Below, in pieces: positions 33,847 through 37,104 of a stretch of DNA of 37,104 nucleotides. The translations under genes and the position numbers were made by a program. The notes below the pieces were generated by a model. It was not told the origin of the DNA. It ran no database searches and was given only the letters and a program-made list of their open reading frames with translations. Origin of the DNA: Candidatus Dormiibacterota bacterium (GTDB lineage: Bacteria; Chloroflexota; Dormibacteria; Aeolococcales; Bog-877); the NCBI GenBank assembly GCA_027313505.1, contig DAHVDN010000030.1, positions 1-37,104 on the forward strand, given 5' to 3'. The number at the start of each line of letters is the position of its first letter. Position 1 is the first letter of the stretch.

Positions 33847-35936
33847 TTGGTTGCTCCTCCCTGGATTCTCATGGCCCTATCCACGTCCCAATCGGCGCGT
33901 TCAAGCAGCTCCCGAGCGCCCTCGGCGGTGATCGAGAGTGCCACCATGATGGCCTTAGCCTTCCTCGTTCGTTCGTATCGCCGGCGCGCCTGTTCTCGGC
34001 GCAGTTCCAGGTATCGCTCTGGCTCGCGCTCGCGCAAGGCTCGCTTTCGGACTAGCGCCTTGCGATGCTCCTGATCCGAGTTCTCCCAATACCAGGACTT
34101 ATGCCTATGGTTTTCGGGGTCGTTGCGAAGACGGCGTTCTTGGCGTTTGCGGTTCATCACAGCTCTGAACTCTCGGCTGCGGTGATAGCGGTCCATGAAC
34201 TTGTGGGCATCAAGCGCGTGACGGCGCTCAAGCCGCCAGATGCGGAGGCTCTCGCCAAAGGGCAGGCCGGCATCGGCCAAGTCCTGTTCAGTCAGAGCCC
34301 GTCGCAAGCTAGCCTTGTTGGCCTTGGGGTCAATCCGCCGACTCTGCGGCGGCGTCTTTCCGTTGTGGCGGATCCAGTCCTCTAGAACCCTCAGAAACTT
34401 GACCGGTTCCGCTTGGCCCAGCGCTCTGAGCTGCAGCAACATCAGCAGGGCGTCCGTGCGCTGGCGATTGGTAAGCCGCCCGGCTCGCCACGATAGGTGT
34501 TGGTCGGCCAGTTTGAGGATGGTCGCCTCCAAGGCCCCAGTCGCATAGCGCAGACTACCGTCCTTCTGCACCGCCTGCTCCATAATCCGTCGCCAAGTCG
34601 GTGTGGCTAGCAGGCGCTCGAGGTCCCAGCGCTCAGCCTCGCGACATAGATGGCGGAACTCGACGAAGGGCGCCAGGCGTCTCCACGACCCGGGCTGGCC
34701 GTTGGGGATGTGCTCTTGGTACTCCCCTCGAACCATCCTTCCGTGCGTGCGGAAGAGGTGGGCCGCCGCATCTTCCAAGGCGTGGTCACCAGCCACGCGG
34801 CGCTGAATGGCCTGGAGGACGTGGTACTCGCAAGTCAAGACCTGGGGGCGTTCGGCCGGGTCGGGCCAGGCGAGTTCTATGCCCACCCGGATTTCATGGG
34901 CCATATCGCATAGAACGTAAGCTGGAGTTCCCGGCAACTGGCGGAAGAAGTGTGCCCATGTTGAGCTGTCTGGCTGAGCGTAGGCTCGAAACAGCCAGGG
35001 TTTGCCCACAGCCTCGTCCCGGGGGAACTCCCCGGATGCGCTCCGCTCATAGCCATAGGCAGCGAGTACCTGCCAGCATGGCACTCCACCTTGAGTCCCT
35101 GGGGTACGACTGGCTTCGAGAAACAGGTTGGCAAAGGCTTGGAGCGAACCCTCTTCCTCATCGTCGTCCGGATCGAGCATGTCCGCAAGCTCATGCGTGA
35201 CAGCCTCTACCGGCGGCGGGGCGTCCACAAAGCCATCGCCCGTATCTCCAGCCTCGGAGTCAGACCCGGTAGCTCCATCGGTGGCCGCCATCTCGGACCG
35301 CCGCTTGTTCTTGCCGCGGAGGTTGAGCTTCACCGCATCGACGGCGACGATCCCGCCGGACGGCCACTCTTGCGGGGCGAGCTCGCGGTAAAGTACGGGC
35401 GCCCATGTCTCCACCAACCACATGACGCTGTGGGCCTCGTTCGATTGCATCCGATAGGGATGGGCGGCCGTCATCGAGGCCGCCAAGTTCGCGTCAGATG
35501 GATCGCCGGTGGCCTTGAGTGCGTGGATGAGACTCAATGTGGCCGCCCGTCGGCGTTCGAGCGGGTTCGCGGTGCGGTCGGACTGCCGTCGGAGGGAGGC
35601 TGCCGCCTCACGATACGAGTACCCATCGGCGACATGAGCAAGTGCCTGAGCCACTGGCAAGGCCGGGTACCAGTGCCGCTCCAAGACCTGATCTCCCCGC
35701 CAATCGTCGACCGGTTGGCCGCAGTCGTCGCAGACCGGGGAGTTGATCTTCAATCTGGGGATCGGCTGACGAAAGCGATGGCTACCTGTGGTGCCATCGA
35801 GCAGCTCGAAACGGCACTGGAATATCTGCCGGGGCCTCTGCGGACTACTCACGCCATACTTGACGACAGAGGCTCTTGCAGTCCTGGGGGCCAATGGCCC
35901 GCCAAGATCATGAATGGGGCACAACGGTTTATCCAC
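33843..35936 (-). CDS. Element B transposase, Mutator-like DDE type
   Basis: A 697-residue protein. N-terminal Cys6/His9/Cys41 and Cys69-x2-Cys72 look like a zinc finger. A helical region with DGYSYREAAASLRR (~104-117) is a likely HTH. The catalytic core has Asp200 (IVAVDAVKLNL), Asp344 (YVLCDMAHEIR) followed by Cys369-x2-His372 (TCEYHVLQ), the C/D(2)H signature of the Mutator/IS256-type superfamily, and Glu470 (YATGALEATI) as the probable third acid. An acidic insert (~214-262) separates the first two Asp. The Arg-rich C-terminal third ends in a UBA-like helical segment (~666-693: LSITAEGARELLERADWDVD). GTG start at 35936, close to the right end. Not assignable to a named IS family by eye. 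Confidence 0.8.
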   Translation of the reverse strand: MDKPLCPIHDLGGPLAPRTARASVVKYGVSSPQRPRQIFQCRFELLDGTTGSHRFRQPIPRLKINSPVCDDCGQPVDDWRGDQVLERHWYPALPVAQALAHVADGYSYREAAASLRRQSDRTANPLERRRAATLSLIHALKATGDPSDANLAASMTAAHPYRMQSNEAHSVMWLVETWAPVLYRELAPQEWPSGGIVAVDAVKLNLRGKNKRRSEMAATDGATGSDSEAGDTGDGFVDAPPPVEAVTHELADMLDPDDDEEEGSLQAFANLFLEASRTPGTQGGVPCWQVLAAYGYERSASGEFPRDEAVGKPWLFRAYAQPDSSTWAHFFRQLPGTPAYVLCDMAHEIRVGIELAWPDPAERPQVLTCEYHVLQAIQRRVAGDHALEDAAAHLFRTHGRMVRGEYQEHIPNGQPGSWRRLAPFVEFRHLCREAERWDLERLLATPTWRRIMEQAVQKDGSLRYATGALEATILKLADQHLSWRAGRLTNRQRTDALLMLLQLRALGQAEPVKFLRVLEDWIRHNGKTPPQSRRIDPKANKASLRRALTEQDLADAGLPFGESLRIWRLERRHALDAHKFMDRYHRSREFRAVMNRKRQERRLRNDPENHRHKSWYWENSDQEHRKALVRKRALREREPERYLELRREQARRRYERTRKAKAIMVALSITAEGARELLERADWDVDRAMRIQGGATK

Positions 35937-36049
35937 TGGCTACCACCCGTATATGTAAAGGCTATCTGAGAGCGATCGTAACTGACTCAGATTGGTCCCG
36001 AGCCTCTACAGCGTATCAGAGGCTCACTATAAAGTCAACCTAGAGCCTC
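35868..36049. repeat. Element B right subterminal GAGCCTC repeats
   Basis: GAGGCTC at 35869 (inside the transposase start), GAGCCTC at 36000, GAGGCTC at 36019 and GAGCCTC at 36043. Three fall within 80 bases of the right terminus. Confidence 0.6.
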
Positions 36050-36059
36050 GGTCGACTAT

Positions 36060-36080
36060 CCACCGATTGTACACAGGGGC
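36060..36080 (-). repeat. Element B right terminal inverted repeat
   Basis: Complement of the left end over all 21 bases. The next base begins the truncated group II intron. Confidence 0.88.
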
Positions 36081-36081
36081 C

Positions 36082-36522
36082 CGGATAGTGGATCTCCGCG
36101 ATGGGGGGGACGGGTTCGACTTCCTGGGGTTTCACCTGCGGTTGGTGAGGTCGCAGAGGTACGGCAAGTGGTACTGCCAGATGTGGCCCTCGGGCCGCGC
36201 CATGGCCAGTATCCGGGCCAAGGTCAAGGCGGTCACGGCCCCACGCTACCGGCTGCAGCAACCCATCGGCGTCCTCGTGACTGAGCTCAATCCGGTACTC
36301 AGAGGTTGGGGCAACTACTTCCAGTGGGGTAACTCGTCACGGAAGTTCGGTGAGATCGACAGCTACGTCCGCGAACGGCTGGCGCTCTTCGATAGCAAGA
36401 AGCGGCAGAAGTCCGGGCGCAGATGGGGTGAGGTGCATACGTATGCCTGGGCAGCCGGGCTCAAGGTGCACCGCCTCTCTGGCTCGATTCGCTATGGCCA
36501 GCCCGCGACAGGAGTCACGTGA
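36082..36522 (+). pseudogene. Group II intron reverse transcriptase/maturase, 5'-truncated
   Basis: The surviving part begins at RIVDLRDGGDGFDFLGFHLR, the conserved end of the RT domain, and continues through the maturase X domain (RGWGNYFQWGNSSRKFGEID, SYVRERLALF) to the WGEVHTYAWAAGL tail. The catalytic YADD region is absent. The frame stays open upstream into element B, but those codons belong to the transposon end. It cannot be an active enzyme. Confidence 0.88.
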
Positions 36523-36533
36523 ACACCGTCGGA

Positions 36534-36615
36534 GAGCCGGATGAGGGAAAACCTCATGTCCGGTTCGATGAGGGGCGGCTGGGGAGGCTCCGGCTGAGCC
36601 AGCCGCCTACTCTAC
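36534..36615 (+). ncRNA. Group II intron domains V and VI
   Basis: Domain V at 36534-36566 folds as GAGCCGGATGAGG / CCTCATGTCCGGTTC around a GAAA-type loop and contains the catalytic AGC triad near its 5' end. Domain VI at 36567-36615 has a long stem (GGCGGCTGG with CCAGCCGCC) with an A in the CTAC stretch as the candidate branch point. The 3' end fits the group II consensus. Confidence 0.82.
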
Positions 36616-36882
36616 CCAGAGGAGCACTGGCTCCACCTCCGCACTTCCAATCCCATCGAGTCGATCTTCGCTGGAGTGCGGCTCCGGACCGACGCCACCA
36701 AGCGCATGCAGGTACGCGAGAACGCCCTCTACCTGGTCTTCAAGGTGGTTCTGCGGCTCAGCACCAACTGGCGGCCCATCAACGGCCGCAACCAACTCAC
36801 CCTATTGCTCGCCGGCGAACGCTTTGTCGACGGCCGCCTGCAACGAACTCAACCAACCACCATGGAGGGTACCGCCGCCTGA
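36616..36882 (+). pseudogene. IS256-family transposase, C-terminal fragment
   Basis: The last 88 codons of a Mutator/IS256-type transposase: PEEHWLHLRTSNPIESIFAG, VRLRTDATKRM, ALYLVFKVVLRLSTNWRPIN, GERFVDGRLQ. Family members show PAEHW...TTNPIES in the same place, so the intron had inserted just before this segment. The 5' part was lost with the rearrangement at element B. Confidence 0.85.
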
Positions 36883-36903
36883 CCATCTGACCCGCCTTCC
36901 TGG

Positions 36904-36927
36904 AGGGAATTTCCACAAGACTTGACA
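36904..36927. repeat. Probable right terminus of the IS256-family element
   Basis: GGGAATTTCCACAAGACTTG lies just after the transposase stop and directly before recombinase coding sequence. Its form resembles IS256-type terminal repeats (TTTCCACAA...TTGACA). The left end is not in the window, so the repeat cannot be confirmed. Confidence 0.55.
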
Positions 36928-37104
36928 TGAGCTCCGAGGAGCCCGCCGACGGCTGTCGTGAAGACCAGGTCGCGGTCTTCCCAGGCGGCTCCGAGCCGCG
37001 CCCGATCCTGGTCCTGTCGCAGTCGATGGCGGTCCAGAGCGGTCACGGCTTGAGGTGTGAGCACCACCGCTCTCCGGGACCGAGCGGTCTTCGGCGGCGT
37101 GATG
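36928..37104 (-). pseudogene. Tyrosine recombinase/phage integrase fragment
   Basis: Reading leftward from the window edge: PKTARSRRAVVLTPQAVTAL, DRHRLRQDQDRARLGAAWED, RDLVFTTAVGGLLGAH. This is the catalytic-domain stretch of an actinobacterial-type integrase, before the HxxR box. It is interrupted near 36928 by the IS256-type terminus, so the protein loses its C-terminal His-Arg-His-Tyr residues. The gene also runs off the right edge of the window. Confidence 0.8.

Larger units (their letters stand above)
31917..36080. mobile_element. Element B: autonomous DDE transposon with lipoprotein cargo
   Basis: A 4,164-base element bounded by perfect 21-bp inverted repeats (31917-31937 and 36060-36080). 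GAGCCTC motifs in both orientations lie just inside each end. Two lipoprotein genes run rightward from the left end; a transposase gene and a small overlapping gene run leftward from the right end. The right end cuts a group II intron reverse transcriptase exactly at its boundary. The flanks (CAAAAT left, CCGGAT right) are not a clean duplication, so DNA next to one end was probably deleted or rearranged after insertion. I could not match this layout to a named IS or transposon family. Confidence 0.8.
36081..36615 (+). mobile_element. Group II intron, 3' fragment
   Basis: The intron lacks its 5' part: ribozyme domains I-III and most of the reverse transcriptase are missing. It retains the RT C-terminus/maturase domain and RNA domains V and VI, ending ...CTACTCTAC at 36615. 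The left boundary is the end of element B, and the right boundary joins an IS256-type transposase fragment in frame with its family sequence. Confidence 0.85.

Noticed and set aside
31911..36086. Target-site duplication flanking element B
   Set aside because: The flanks CAAAAT and CCGGAT agree at only three of six positions, so no duplication is claimed.
36060..36522. Full-length reverse transcriptase starting in element B
   Set aside because: The open frame begins at 35992, but its codons before 36082 belong to the transposon end and share nothing with RT sequences.
1..37104. CRISPR array
   Set aside because: No regularly spaced direct repeats were seen; the GAGCCTC copies are short, irregularly spaced and in both orientations.

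Overview
The window is a GC-rich bacterial chromosome segment. Its gene families (a DUF1707-type protein, a DUF2017-ClpS pair, short start-proximal promoters that imply leaderless mRNAs, frequent GTG/TTG starts) point to the Actinomycetota or a related Terrabacteria lineage such as Chloroflexota or Candidatus Dormiibacterota. This placement is inferred from gene content only; no rRNA or marker gene is present.

Positions 1-24,700 are mostly ordinary chromosomal genes. They comprise the start of a molybdate/tungstate-type binding lipoprotein (minus, cut by the window edge), a DUF1707-type protein, an HNH endonuclease, and a glycolate oxidase operon glcD-glcE-glcF. A convergent minus-strand operon follows: alpha-glucan phosphorylase, a 570-residue protein of unknown function, pterin carbinolamine dehydratase and a diacylglycerol-kinase-type lipid kinase. 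Next come an Xaa-Pro aminopeptidase, DUF2017 with clpS, a sulfocyanin-like copper lipoprotein, an AIM24 protein, a large GNAT/acyl-CoA synthetase (NDP-forming) fusion, a Cys/His-rich protein, a FabF-type ketosynthase and an alpha/beta hydrolase.

Positions 24,850-30,560 are more variable. An SDR-family gene is broken by 5' truncation and a nonsense codon. A DrrAB-type ABC exporter operon includes its own MerR regulator, with a MerR-type operator in its promoter. Two small genes (YbjQ family and a one-TM protein), a cell-wall-anchored DUF3494 ice-binding protein, and an NTF2/SnoaL-like gene broken by one stop codon follow.

Positions 30,700-37,104 are a stack of mobile DNA. Two neighbouring elements share related terminal inverted repeats and a subterminal GAGCCTC motif in both orientations. 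Element A (about 1.2 kb) carries only a membrane-protein gene. Element B (about 4.16 kb, perfect 21-bp terminal repeats) carries two lipoprotein genes, a small unknown gene and a 697-residue DDE transposase with zinc-finger-like, Mutator-type CxxH and possible UBA-like features. The right end of B cuts a group II intron inside its reverse-transcriptase gene. That intron sits in an IS256-family transposase gene, whose outer end interrupts a tyrosine-recombinase gene. I could not assign the A/B elements to a named transposon family; they are the most likely undescribed system here.
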